Shown here in pieces: positions 39,556-50,714 of a stretch of 64,000 nucleotides of DNA; position 1 is the stretch's first letter, and each line of letters opens with the position of its first letter. The DNA lies in the NCBI RefSeq assembly GCF_002234675.1, contig NC_019880.2, positions 17,039,756 to 17,103,755 of the forward strand. Reading direction: 5' to 3'. The notes beneath the pieces were generated by a model, which worked only from the letters and a program-made list of their open reading frames with translations, was not told where the DNA came from and ran no database searches. Origin of the DNA: Oryzias latipes (lineage: Eukaryota; Chordata; Actinopteri; Beloniformes; Adrianichthyidae). A program made the translations under genes and the position numbers.

Positions 39556-40754
39556 CCGTTCCATAATTGCATCCAGTTATCTCATGACAGATATTTTGAA
39601 CCTGGGCCTGAATCCCTGTCAGACCTCTGGGCATGTTCTTCAGAGCATGGAAACCAAAAAAAATGCTTGAGTGTAAGAGATTGAGAAGATAATGGTTATC
39701 AGTGGAGTAATTCAACTTATCACCTCTATCTCCCCTGAGGTTACAACATGAGCAGCAAGGCCTTGTGACTGGAGATCAGAAAAGCAAACTGTTTCACATC
39801 CAAGTGTCAATACACCTCAGAATGTGGGGGAACAGCGCCCTCTGCAGGCGATGGGATGGTTTTCAGAAGATTATTTTAATCCAACTGGTATTTTTTGTTA
39901 GATTATCCCCCGTAGGTTTGGGTTTAAAGAGAATTTTCCACACATTTGCATTAACAATCACTGTTCTGATCAGGTCACAATGCTTTCCAGGTCATTTCAG
40001 GGTAATACTGATCCAGCAGGGCAAAAAGGGCAGCCATTGCATCTCCAAGAGCACATTAAAAAGAACCTCAAATTTAACAGTTTACAGTTTCAGTGATTAT
40101 TTTGTTTAACTGAACATCTTACTTGCCTAAAGATCATTTTTGATGAGATCTGGTGAAGAAAATAAATGACTGGTCAAGAATAAAAACAGGCTGTTAAACC
40201 TTGACAGAAAATGCAGTCTGAGTGGATTGAGTGTAACCCTTGTGCTATCCTAGGCACTTTGACATTGGGTGTGGGGTCATCTAGACCCACTAGAAAGTGT
40301 GCTGAACCTTTTGTCAATGATTTGTGTTCTTCACTGGTGTCTATGGATTACATGAAATCCTCTCCACCTTTATCATGGCAGGGATAACACGTCAATGTAA
40401 GGGTGGGTTGATAAGAGAGATAAGGGTTAAAACAAACTAATCCTATGAATAGGAAACAGTCTTCCACAGACATAGGTTTAAACTACTCGACATTCCAACA
40501 TGAAAATAGGTTGACGTCAATACGACAGCAAATGGCGCTGGTATCTCCAAGTGCAATACTGACACCACGTGGCCGCTATGAGAAACTACTAGCAGGTTGT
40601 TGCAAAGGCCACCTCATCACTACAACTGACCCGGTATATATTTAGTTCAAACTTTTGGAAATTCTGAAGTAAATGTTTGGCATTAAGACCTTTATGAGCA
40701 AATCAAATAATAATTATAAATAGATTGACAACACAGGCTTTATCAAGAAAATAT
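39556..40754. other. Convergent intergenic region between syf2 and rsrp1
   Basis: No gene seen. It contains the palindromic miniature element at 40234-40430. Short frames here (39765-40109, 40445-40645) show no recognisable similarity. Confidence 0.45.
40234..40430. mobile_element. Palindromic miniature element, copy 2
   Basis: Begins TAACCCTTGTGCTATCCTAG and ends GATAAGGGTTAA; collinear with 25193-25403. The right terminus is shortened compared with copy 1 (AGATAAGGGTT in place of AGATAGCACAAGGGTT). Non-coding. Confidence 0.7.
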
Positions 40755-40760
40755 TTTATT
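40755..40760 (-). terminator. Poly(A) signal of rsrp1 copy A
   Basis: TTTATT on the plus strand (AATAAA on the minus strand), about 180 bp past the copy A stop codon. Copy B has an equivalent signal at a similar distance. Confidence 0.5.
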
Positions 40761-40941
40761 GGACAAATAAATACGCACGATGTATACAAGAGGAAAATTT
40801 CCCACCTGAATTGTTCACCTCTTCTCATTTAAAATGTTCATATCTGAAAGAAAAAATGACCACGAAACAATGCTTCATTATATGTACAAACTATTTACAA
40901 CATTTACACGTCCATGCAGCTACACTGTTGTGGCTCTAAGC

Positions 40942-43090
40942 TCATTTGCGTGCACTTTGGCCCGAACCGATTGGAATCCAGCTGCCGTAGGGCTTCCTGC
41001 TTTCATAGCTGTCCACTCTCGACGTTAGCTTAGCAGGAGATGGAGCAGCTGCAGTTGGTTTGGCCACAGAATTCTGGAAGAAAAGAAAGAAGCTCTAAAA
41101 TAATAGTTTGAAATACAAAACTTAATTTCACCATAAGTGGTCATTTTTCCACTTACATTCAAGCTGAAGGCAATTTGCCCTTTAGAAGACGGTCTCGGGC
41201 TGGACACTTCAGGCTCCACCTCAATGTCCTAGATTCAAAAAGGGAAAAAATAAAAGGTGAATTAAGGGCAGAAAGGAGCAGTATCCACACAGATCAGTTA
41301 TAACAGGAGCTTACAATCTGCTCCCAATTAAATGACATTTGCAGACAAAGGAAAGGAAAAATAAATTCTACCAAAGATGGCAGAAATTCACACAAAAGTA
41401 AAGCAAACAAAGGGATGCGGGTTCCCCGTCCCTGTAGCACACATCTGTGTACCAACTTATCTGTGACAAACGGAGAGGTGTTCCTGTTTTATAGTTCTCT
41501 TGACAGGTATAGTCACTATTATGAAGTCCACACACCTGTGCCCCATCAGCGGACGGAGATCTCTGTTAAATAAATACCAATTTCATCTGCAAGCATAAAT
41601 ACATTTGAAGAGACAAAGTTCTACATATCTGTATAACTGTGGCTCTCTCCTACCATTTGAACGGAATTTAAAAATCTGTTTTTAAGTTCTTAATCTGTAC
41701 TTTTTCTTTCACATAACCTAAAATAACAACGGTGTAGACTGCAGATAAGAGTAATGTGTTATTAAACTGAACTGATGACTTAAAAAGTTACATAATTCAT
41801 CAGATAACCTTTAGGCAAACAAATACTTTTGTCACCCAAGTCACATGAACGCCTTTTTATCCCAGGTGCCGGTGAGTGAAGATCACCGTCATGTTATCTA
41901 TGAAGACAGGAATAAATACAGAGAGTACACATGTTCTCCTTCATGGTCCAAACGTTTAAACAGAGCAGAAAAGTCATCACAGAACTGAAGATAGAGACAG
42001 TCCAAAGGTTCTTGAAAGTTTGATAAATAATTTAAGAACATACTAAAAAGGAAAGAAAAACAATCATTGGTATAGTCTTATACTTTGAATCAATGCAGGT
42101 TAACAGTCCATCTCACAACATTTAACAACTTGCACTTCTACACAAAGGATGTCAATTTTTAATGTTTTAGTGTGGGATTTTTGTTTTCACTAACTCCCCT
42201 GCATCAACAGTCTTAATACCTGTCTTAATACCCACCTGAGGTCCAGTCCTTTCAGAACCTTGCCTCCTCCTGACCAGTGGTTCTGGTGACAGTGGTCTGG
42301 GCTCTGGTTCCTCTGATAGGATGGGTTTCACACTCTCAGGAAGCTCTATCTTCTCCACCCCAAGGATCCTCATGGCGTTAGCCTTAGCAGCTTCAAGCAG
42401 TTTCCTTTTATCTGGAAAACAATCAGGTGCAAAGACGTCATGAAATGTCTCCTGCAAAAATGAACTTGATTTTAATGTATTTAACTTACCGTCAAGGCTT
42501 AAACTGACAGAGCGCACCGGACTCCTGGATCTGGATCTGCGCCTGTAAAATCTTGGCGGGGATGGAGATAGAGTGAACCTGCTTCTAAACTGGCCAACTG
42601 GTCTCCTGTAGCGACTCCAGCGACCTGAAGACCTGGAGCGGGATCTTGAATATCTGCGACGGCGGTAGTATCTGTCTGGTGTTGGGGATCGGCTGTAGGA
42701 GCGGGAATGGGCTCTGTAGCGACGTGATGGGGAGCGACGGTAGAGGCGCCGGCCAGATCTTCTGTGTTCATCACAGCGACAGCGAGATGAGCGTCGGCGG
42801 CAGCGGGGATGAGACCGAGACCTAGACCGAGACCTGGACCGAGACGAGGACCGGCTCCTCGAGGATGAACGGGAGGAAGATGAAGATGAAGATCTGTCCC
42901 GTCTTCCTCGTCTCTTGTAGTGACCAGAACCAGAAGAGCGGCTCCTGCGGCTGCTGGAACTGCTGCTGCTCCTCGACCGGGACCGGGAATGGGAAGAAGA
43001 TCCGGGGCTTTTCTGGTCAAAGATCACATTGAGGCCATCGGTGTGGCGAGCCTCGGCCATTGCAGAGTGAGAATTTACTTGTTCAGCCAT
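40942..43090 (-). CDS. rsrp1: Arginine/serine-rich protein 1, tandem copy A
   Basis: RSRP1 is a nuclear RS-domain protein thought to act in splicing. Coding exons on the minus strand are 43090-42490, 42411-42236, 41228-41157 and 41073-40942, giving about 326 residues (human 290). After an N-terminal MAEQVNSHSAMAEARHTDG comes a long RS/RRS repeat region (about residues 30-195). Next is a helical block (DDKRKLLEAAKANAMRILG) matching human [20 protein letters not shown], then the conserved C-terminus NSVAKP...KPYGSWIPIG (human NNSVAKP...SPYGLWIPV). The 78-nt intron 42412-42489 has no in-frame stop, so intron retention would add 26 residues. A possible 27-nt cassette exon lies in the long third coding intron. 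The coding exon's upstream acceptor is at 43110, and a non-coding first exon ends at 43420. Blocks are near-identical to copy B. It faces syf2 tail-to-tail, as in mammals. Confidence 0.9.
41536..41562 (-). other. Candidate 27-nt cassette microexon of rsrp1 copy A
   Basis: On the minus strand, a TTTAACAG acceptor and a GTGTGTGG donor flank 27 nt that would encode RSPSADGAQ in phase 0, fitting between the flanking phase-0 exons. Copy B holds a related, diverged stretch at about 45190-45215. Unproven; it needs transcript evidence. Confidence 0.3.
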
Positions 43091-43234
43091 AGTGTTGAGC
43101 TGCCAAAGGCTAAAAAAAAGAGAAGTAGTTAGCTTACAACATTAGCAAGTACACAATAAAACGACAGTGTTGTGTAACAGTTGCTCAATGGCGCCCCTAG
43201 CAGGAAAAAAAAGCTGTTGCGTAACGATAAAATG

Positions 43235-43247
43235 TTCTGGAAATTTC
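43235..43247. promoter_or_regulatory. Perfect heat-shock element in intron 1 of rsrp1 copy A
   Basis: TTCTGGAAATTTC fits TTCnnGAAnnTTC, the trimeric HSF1 site, with no mismatch. It lies between the coding exon acceptor (43110) and the non-coding exon donor (43419). Copy B has a perfect site in the matching intron. Confidence 0.55.
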
Positions 43248-43419
43248 CATGCTCAACCGAACTAACGGAAAAGCCAACTACCCCGATATACTTTCGCTTA
43301 ATCCTAATGTACATATTTTTAATCTTATTTGAAGGAGAATACACATTGATAAAGACGACACATCTCCCAAACACAACTTTATCATGAGTAAATTACGCTT
43401 TTTTGGTCAGACTACTTAC

Positions 43420-43625
43420 CAGGTCGCGTGAAGGCTGCCTGTTTCCCAAAAAATTATACGAACAAAGACACAAACGCCACCAAAAAGATCGCGGGTAACG
43501 TTTTCAAGATATAGCGACTAAATTTAAATGTTTTTGTTGATTTTTTAGCTAGTTGCGAGGGTTAGCCTCGTTTGTTCAATCGTCCTCGAATACGAACAGC
43601 ACGCTGTCGTCACTCCTGACTAAAG
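43420..43625 (-). other. Non-coding first exon of rsrp1 copy A (5' UTR)
   Basis: On the minus strand, GACCTG followed by GTAAGTAG gives a strong donor at 43419/43420. The upstream limit is set approximately by the TATA-like CTATATAG near 43650. Predicted only from promoter and splice signals. Confidence 0.45.
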
Positions 43626-43649
43626 GACAACCCACCAGGCAGCCAGTTC

Positions 43650-43674
43650 TATATAGCAACCTTCTGGAATTTTC
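43650..43674 (-). promoter_or_regulatory. rsrp1 copy A promoter: TATA-like box and heat-shock element
   Basis: TATATAG-like sequence on the minus strand (about 43650-43656) lies just downstream of a perfect TTCTGGAATTTTC heat-shock element (43662-43674). The same order and spacing recur in copy B, which supports function. HSF1 control is inferred from the motifs. Confidence 0.6.
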
Positions 43675-44448
43675 CATTCTTTAGCGGACGATTCCATTCC
43701 GCGAAACCCTACAGCCAGCTAACATTTAACAGAATTCAATATGGGCAGATGGTTGCCATTTAATTCAAATTTCGACATTTAAATGTATTGTATCAAATAA
43801 GTAAATAAATAAATTAAAATTGAACAAGTTAGTTACAGGTTCAAGAATTGATCAAAGTCAGCATTTGTATAATAATATGAATAATTAATAAACATTACTG
43901 CTTTGATAAATTAGATATTTACACTAGCCTAAAGTCTGAGTTTGGATATATTACCCTAGATACCTCAGGTATTAGCAAAACTCAAAGTTATTTAAAAAAT
44001 AAATGAAGTTTAGGTTCCATCAAAGAGGGATTATGGCACACAAGGCAGTTATCCAAAAGAAATATTTTTATACAAAATTATTCACAAACTGATTAGTTTA
44101 AAATACCTACATGTTTCAAGAAGATTCTATGTGGCAAAAAAAAGAAAAGAATTAAACTTTATTTTTAGCCTTTGAGCATTATGATTTAAATCAAGTTTCC
44201 TTGGTTACCTTCTGCTTGATATGCTTTGATTCCGACTTTAACTTTTTAGGCATCAAAGTCATACAGTTTCTTAAAGGTTAATGTTTTTTTTTTTTTTAAT
44301 TAAAGTTCATTTAAAGCACATTGGCATGGTTTTTAGTGTTCCAGCATGTCATCCATGTGTCTAACAAGTATAATTCGTTCATTTTCACAGCTCCCTAATT
44401 CATAATGCAATAACTTGAATGAGACACATTCCATCAGTTCAACAAAAC
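43675..44448. other. Spacer between rsrp1 copies, no gene seen
   Basis: AT-rich sequence between the promoter of copy A and the 3' end of copy B. No exon or repeat recognised. Confidence 0.5.
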
Positions 44449-44454
44449 TTTATT
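44449..44454 (-). terminator. Poly(A) signal of rsrp1 copy B
   Basis: TTTATT on the plus strand (AATAAA on the minus strand), about 185 bp past the copy B stop codon, matching the arrangement in copy A. Confidence 0.5.
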
Positions 44455-44638
44455 TACATCTATAAATTTACAATGCGCTATATAAATAATCCCACCTGAT
44501 ACGAGTTCTTCAAATCTTCACATATAAAGTTTTCACATCTGAAAGAAAGAAAATGACCACGGAGTGATGCACCATTCTTTTTATATAAACTATTTACAAC
44601 ATTTACACAGTCTATATAACCACTCTGTGGCTCTAAGC

Positions 44639-46711
44639 TCATTTGCGTGCACTTTGGCCCGAACCGATTGGAATCCAGCTGCCGTAGGGCTTCCTGCTTT
44701 CATAGCTGTCCACTCCCGACGTTAGCTTAGCAGGAGATGGAGCTGCTGCAGTTGGTTTGGCCACAGAATTCTGTAGGGAGAAGACAAAGCTGATAAGAAT
44801 CTGAAATACAATTAAATATTTATAGCTGACTAAGAAACACAAAGTATATAAACTTACATTTGTGCTGAAAGCAATGTGTCTTTTTGGAGACATCATGGGG
44901 TTGGACACGCCAGGCTCAACGTCTCTGTCCTAATTTAAAAAAATAAATAAAATGAATTAATTGATCGGTCAGAAAGAATATTACTGCATATATTTAAGCA
45001 AATGCTCCTCACCACTTGATGCCCGTTTTAATAAATGACTAGCAAAAGGAAGTTTCCAGACTATATTAGTACAACCCTCCTAGCTTTGAAAGCGTTCAGC
45101 TTTTATGTCAACTTATCTTCAGCAAATGAAGAGCTGCTCCTGTCTTTAGTTTGACAGGTTCTCTTACTATAATGTGGTCCAGACACCCGCGCTCCGACAA
45201 AGAGTGCAGATCTGTTAAAAAACCCATGTCATTTTGTCAAAAATGTAGCCATCAAAACAAACAAAAAGTCGAGAAACAATCTTAATTTAATGTAGATGAA
45301 CAAAAATGTTCATTGGTAGCTGTGATTAGTTTTTTTGTGATGCATTTCAAGTAATCCGTATCCATGTTGCTTTAGCTAGTCACTCCAAATATAAAAAGTT
45401 GCAAATATCCACAGATCTGTCACGCAAAACAAATATTTTGGTCACCCAAGTCACATGACAGCCGTTTAATCCCAGGTGTTGATGAGTGAAGACCACTGTC
45501 ATGTTATCTATGAAGACAGGAATAAATGAAGAAAGTACATGTTCTCCTTCATGAAGTTAAGCGTTAGCACAATAGTCAAATAAAAACATGGGCGATAAAT
45601 AGAGAAGAGTTCATGACCAAGGGAGTTACAGGAAGTAGAATACATTTCCACAAACGGGTGCAAACTTTAATTAGCAAGAACAAAATGGTAATCTTTATTT
45701 GAAAAAGATTCTATCAAATAGTAACATTAACCATGTTGACGTTATCATCAGAAACTTTACCTTCAATTTGGGAAAACAAAATCCATCTTCTATCCTCAGT
45801 CTCATTTGACTGAACGAAATATATTCTTGCCTCTTTTTTGTAATACCCACCTGAGGTCCAGTCCTTTCAGAACCTTGCCTCCTCCTGACCAGTGGTTCTG
45901 GTGACAGTGGTCTGGGCTCTGGTTCCTCTGATAGGATGGGTTTCACACTCTCAGGAAGCTCTATCTTCTCCACTCCAAGGATCCTCATGGCGTTAGCCTT
46001 AGCAGCTTCAAGCAGTTTCCTTTTATCTGGAAAACAATCAGGTGCAAAGACGTCATGAAATGTCTCCTGCAAAAATGAACTTGATTTTAATGTATTTAAC
46101 TTACCGTCAAGGCTTAAACTGACAGAGCGCACAGGACTCCTGGATCTGGATCTAGATCTGGATCGACCCCTGTAGAATCCATATGGGGACGGAGAGAATC
46201 GGAATCTGAGCGGGCTCACAGGTCTCCTGTATTTCCTCCAGTGACCAAAAGGCCTGGACGGAGACCTGGAGCGGGATCTTGAATATCTGCGACGGCGGTA
46301 GTATCCGTCTGGTGTTGGGGATCGGCTGTAGGAGCGGGAATGGGCTCTGTAGCGACGTGATGGGGAGCGACGGTAGAGGCGCCGGCCAGATCTTCTGTGT
46401 TCATCACAGCGACAGCGAGATGAGCGTCGGCGGCAGCGGGGATGAGACCGAGACCTGGACCGAGACGAGGACCGGCTCCTCGAGGATGAACGGGAGGAAG
46501 ATGAAGATGAAGATCTGTCCCGTCTTCCTCGTCTCTTGTAGTGACCAGAACCAGAAGAGCGGCTCCTGCGGCTGCTGGAACTGCTGCTGCTCCTCGACCG
46601 GGACCGGGAATGGGAAGAAGATCCGGGGCTTTTCTGGTCAAAGATCACATTGAGGCCATCGGTGTGGCGAGCATCGGCCATTGCAGAGTGAGAATTTACT
46701 TGTTCGGCCAT
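44639..46711 (-). CDS. rsrp1: Arginine/serine-rich protein 1, tandem copy B
   Basis: Second tandem copy with the same architecture. Coding exons on the minus strand are 46711-46105, 46026-45851, 44929-44858 and 44770-44639, giving about 328 residues. The first 150 residues match copy A except for AMADARH versus AMAEARH, a four-residue RS indel and PDG versus PDR. A middle block (PSRPFGHWRKYRRPVSPLRF...) differs, and then the sequence is again identical through the helical block to the end of exon 2. The third exon is diverged (DRDVEPGVSNPMMSPKRHIA versus DIEVEPEVSSPRPSSKGQIA), while the final exon is nearly identical (KPYGSWIPIG). The in-frame 78-nt intron 46027-46104 is base-for-base the same as in copy A. 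The acceptor for the coding exon is at 46727. Both copies look functional: there is no frameshift or premature stop. Confidence 0.9.
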
Positions 46712-46967
46712 AATTAGGTCCCTTCTCTGCTAAAGAAAACCAGTAAGAAAAACAAACATCCAAACTTTTAGCGGTTCTTACATCGTTTTAGCTACCCAAA
46801 AATATTTTTCAAACTAGCTAAACAATGTATCCATAAATTGTCAGCAGGTGGGATCGCGCAGATGCATTTTCTTACTAAAGATGACCTTTACAACCATGGA
46901 ACAGTCCTTAAAAGTGCTCATTGATGCCCCAAGCGGTAGAGGGGCGCATTACACAACCCACATAATG

Positions 46968-46980
46968 GAAAGTTCCAGAA
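46968..46980. promoter_or_regulatory. Perfect heat-shock element in intron 1 of rsrp1 copy B
   Basis: GAAAGTTCCAGAA fits GAAnnTTCnnGAA exactly. It lies between the coding exon acceptor (46727) and the non-coding exon donor (47180), the same place as the site in copy A. Confidence 0.55.
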
Positions 46981-47180
46981 CATCAAATGCATGCTAACAA
47001 CAGCACAACTAGCTATCGGCATCTCCTCCTAATTCAAACGATTTCACATTTAAATTTAAAATACAAACAATCTACCGAAATAATATATCTAGTTGGTAGC
47101 AAATGAACAATATAACAATAGTTTCGGAATGAAACGGCGGCAAGATGAATCCATCCCACCATGTGTTATATTTCTCTTAC

Positions 47181-47325
47181 CTGTCAGATGGGAAAAATGC
47201 CTTTGTTTTCCCTAATGTTGTTTTCAAAATACTTCTTAATCAGCACGGGTAATTAATATCTTAGTTTCTTTCAGCTCTTCTGACACTGTGAGCGATGTTT
47301 CATTCACTGACTCCCTGCGCGTTTT
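47181..47325 (-). other. Non-coding first exon of rsrp1 copy B (5' UTR)
   Basis: On the minus strand, CATCTGACAG followed by GTAAGAG gives a strong donor at 47180/47181. The upstream limit is estimated from the TATA box at 47352-47358. Confidence 0.45.
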
Positions 47326-47351
47326 GACCGTCAGCTCGCTGCACTGCGGCT

Positions 47352-47384
47352 TATATAAGCTCCGTCTCCTGTTCTGGAAGTTTC
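47352..47384 (-). promoter_or_regulatory. rsrp1 copy B promoter: TATA box and heat-shock element
   Basis: CTTATATAA on the minus strand (47352-47359), followed upstream by a perfect TTCTGGAAGTTTC heat-shock element (47372-47384). A weaker HSE-like TTCTAGAAAAGGAA lies near 47452. The arrangement parallels copy A. Confidence 0.6.
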
Positions 47385-47699
47385 CATCCTCTGCTGTTTA
47401 GCAGCATGGACTGCAGAATTCTGTGCAACATTTATTCTGTTGCACATCACTTTCTAGAAAAGGAAAACGTTGTAAAAAGTTGCATTTGAAGATAAATATG
47501 ATTTGATTTATTTTGGATTGTAAAACGTCATTCATTTATAATTGATTCTTTACTGTGTTTCTTAGTTTTTGATGTAGAATGCATTTGAAACTTTTTTGTT
47601 TATGGTAAAATATTTGGCTATTAATATTGGCAAGAGATTTATCTGTCTCAATTGCACAAGAAATAAGTGTTACTTTTTTGGGGGGGGTTGTATATATAT
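47385..47699. other. Spacer upstream of rsrp1 copy B
   Basis: AT-rich, with an HSE-like site near 47452 and a T/G run near 47670-47687. No gene. Confidence 0.45.
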
Positions 47700-50600
47700 T
47701 CTCTGGCCCCAGAAATCACTCGGAGTGTGAATAAGGCCTCAGTTCCTGTGGGGGATGGCGGTGAATCCAACGCCTAAACCTCTTGTGTCATCTTACTTGA
47801 CAACAAATCATCATGCGGATTGTATCATATAATACGCGTGGCTTGCGGTCTGGACACAGTGTTGCAGATAAATCCAGTCGCTATGTCGTTGATAAGCTTT
47901 TGAATGAGTGTGATGTATTATGTTTGCAAGAAACTTGGCTTGCCAAACAGGACTTGGACAATCTAAACTCATTACATGTGGATTTCCATGGTGCTGGTGA
48001 ATCCACCACTGATCTGAGTACCAGAATCGTTCGAGGTAGAATTCCTGGGGGCGTGGCTATCCTCTGGAATGTTAAGTATGATGCTGCTGTTAATGTTGTG
48101 AGGCTTAATGTTGATTGGGCTGTTGGCTTGGAAATCGACATTGATGAAAAGAAATTTACAATTCTAAATGTCTACATGCCCTATGAGTCTAATCTATTGG
48201 AGGACGAATTCTTGCACAAATTAGCATTCATAAAAGCATATATTGAGGATAGCAGCTCCACTTGTGTTATGGGAGATTTTAATGCTGATCTCTCAGATGA
48301 CTCATCAATATTTGGTAATCATTTAACTTCTTACTGTGAAGAAAATAATCTCACCTTATCAAGTAAAATACTTCTCCCAGATACAAGCTTTACTTATATC
48401 AGTGATGCCTGGCATTCCACCTCATGGCTGGACCACTGTATCTGTACTACGGATGCTCATGCTTCTCTGAGTAACATAGAAATCCTGTATAACTTAGCTA
48501 CCTCTGATCACATACCAATAATCTTCTCCTTAAATGTGGCAAATGTACCATCTCTTGTGGCGAAAGATAATAACGATCTTACAGATAAACTTGATTGGTC
48601 CAAAGTTACAAATGAGGACATCAATAAATACACGGCAACCACCGATGCTCAGCTGCAGGCTGTAAAATTGCCCAGGGATGCGCTGGCATGCTGTGATCCA
48701 AACTGCAAAAATACTACTCATTGCAATGAATTGTGTAAACTCTATGAAAATATAGTAAAAGCTGTAAAAGATAGTAGTCTTTGCCTACGAAGCAGGAGTC
48801 TTAAAAGCTGGACCGTCAAGCCAGGCTGGAATGACTTTGTAGCTGAACATCATGCTGCAGCCAGGGACGCTTTCAGACTCTGGCATGAAGCTGGGAAGCC
48901 TCGTCAAGGTGCCTTGTTTGAGAGCAAGAAAATGACTACTGCTAGATTCAAATATTCACTTCGCATTCTCAAAAGGCAAGAAAACATGATGAGAGCAGAC
49001 TCTCTGGCCAGAGGTCTACAAAATAATGATTACCATAAATTCTGGAAGGAGGTTAATTCTATGAATAATCGTAAAACTTCATTGCCATCCAACATTGAAG
49101 GTGTATGTGGTGCTGATAACATTGCTGATTTATGGCGTAAGCATTATTCTGACCTGCTTAATTCGGTAAAAAGTCATGCAGTTTCTATTGACAATGTGGA
49201 TTTTACAGACACAATGGTTATTCGTGCAAGTGAGATTCAAGATGCAATTTCAAAGATAAAAGAAGGCAAAGCATGTGGTCTTGATGACATCACAGTCGAG
49301 CATTTAAAATATTCAAGTTTTAAATTACTGCCCCTGCTGGCCATGTGTTTCACTGGCTTTTTAACCCATGGAGTCCTGCCTGATTCAATTCTCTCAGTTG
49401 TATTAATTCCCGTCATCAAAGACAAGACCGCCAGTTTAAATAGTCTGTCGAACTACAGACCGATTGCCCTTTCCAGCAACATTTCAAAAATTTTAGAATA
49501 TGTTTTATTGACTAGACTCGAAGTGCATCTTTTAACAAGTGAGAACCAATTTGGTTTTAAAAAAAGCCTCGGCACTGATATGTGTATCTACGCGTTACAG
49601 GAAATAGTTGGGAAATACCTGCATCTGAATACATCTGTATTTCTGTGTTTTATTGATGCCACTAAGGCCTTTGACAGGGTCAACCACCTCAAGCTTTTTC
49701 AGAAGCTAATTAATCGAGGAGTGCCCAAATATCTTGTACGACTCCTGGCTTTCTGGTATGCTAATCAAACAATGGCAGTCAAATGGGGCAATGTCTTATC
49801 AGAGCCTTTTTATGTAAGCAATGGAGTTCAACAGGGGGGGATCCTCTCTCCATTTCTATTCAATGTGTATATTCATGACCTATCCACTAATCTGAATCTG
49901 TGCAAAACTGGATGTGTTGTTGGATGTCAAACCTTTAATCATCTTATGTATGCTGATGGCCTTGTCATTTTTAGCCCCTACAGTGCTGGGTTACAAACAC
50001 TTTTAAAAGTTTGTTCTGACTATGGCAGAGACTTTGACATAAAATACAATCCCTCCAAAAGCAAAGTAATGATCGTAAGGACCAAAGACGACAGAAATGT
50101 AAACTTTCCTGTTTTTAAGCTTTGTGGAACGCCTCTGGAACAAACATCATCTATCAAATATCTTGGACATTTCATTACTGACGATTGGAGGGATGATAGA
50201 GACATTCAGAGACAGTACTGTAAACTCTATGCTCAGGCAAATATGCTGATGAGAAAATTCAGTGCATGTTCTCTTCAAGTGAAGTGTTCGCTGTTCAGAG
50301 CTTACTGCACTCCTCTGTATACGGCCCCTCTTTGGTGGAACTATGGACGTGGGACATTCCACAAATTCTTAGTGGCCTATAATGATGCTTTTAGGCTTCT
50401 GCTACAGGTGCCCAGGTGGTACAGAGCCAGTCAGCTGTTTGTGGACGCTCACATCCCCACCTGTGAAGCTCTACTGCGTAAGCTTACATACAGCCTCATG
50501 GAACGCCTGGACAAATCTAAGAACTCAATTATCATGTCTCTGACTGATCCCAAAAGAAGCTCATGCCGCTACACTTCTGCCCTAAGGAAACACTGGATAC

Positions 50601-50714
50601 AGCGATTATACTCTTTTTAAGTTATATCTTTTTACTTTTTATTATAAATACTGTATTTGTATCTTATGTTTTATTTTATTCTCTTTTCCACCTGAGTCTG
50701 AAATAAAAGTTTGA

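Noticed and set aside
42499-43020. 173-codon minus-strand frame overlapping rsrp1 copy A (Ala/Gly/Pro-rich)
   Set aside because: It is the +1 shadow of the RS repeat region; the Arg/Ser codons force an open neighbouring frame. The same shadow appears over copy B.
46279-46653. Plus-strand frame of 124 codons opposite rsrp1 copy B
   Set aside because: Antisense shadow of the low-complexity RS coding sequence; no splice or family evidence.
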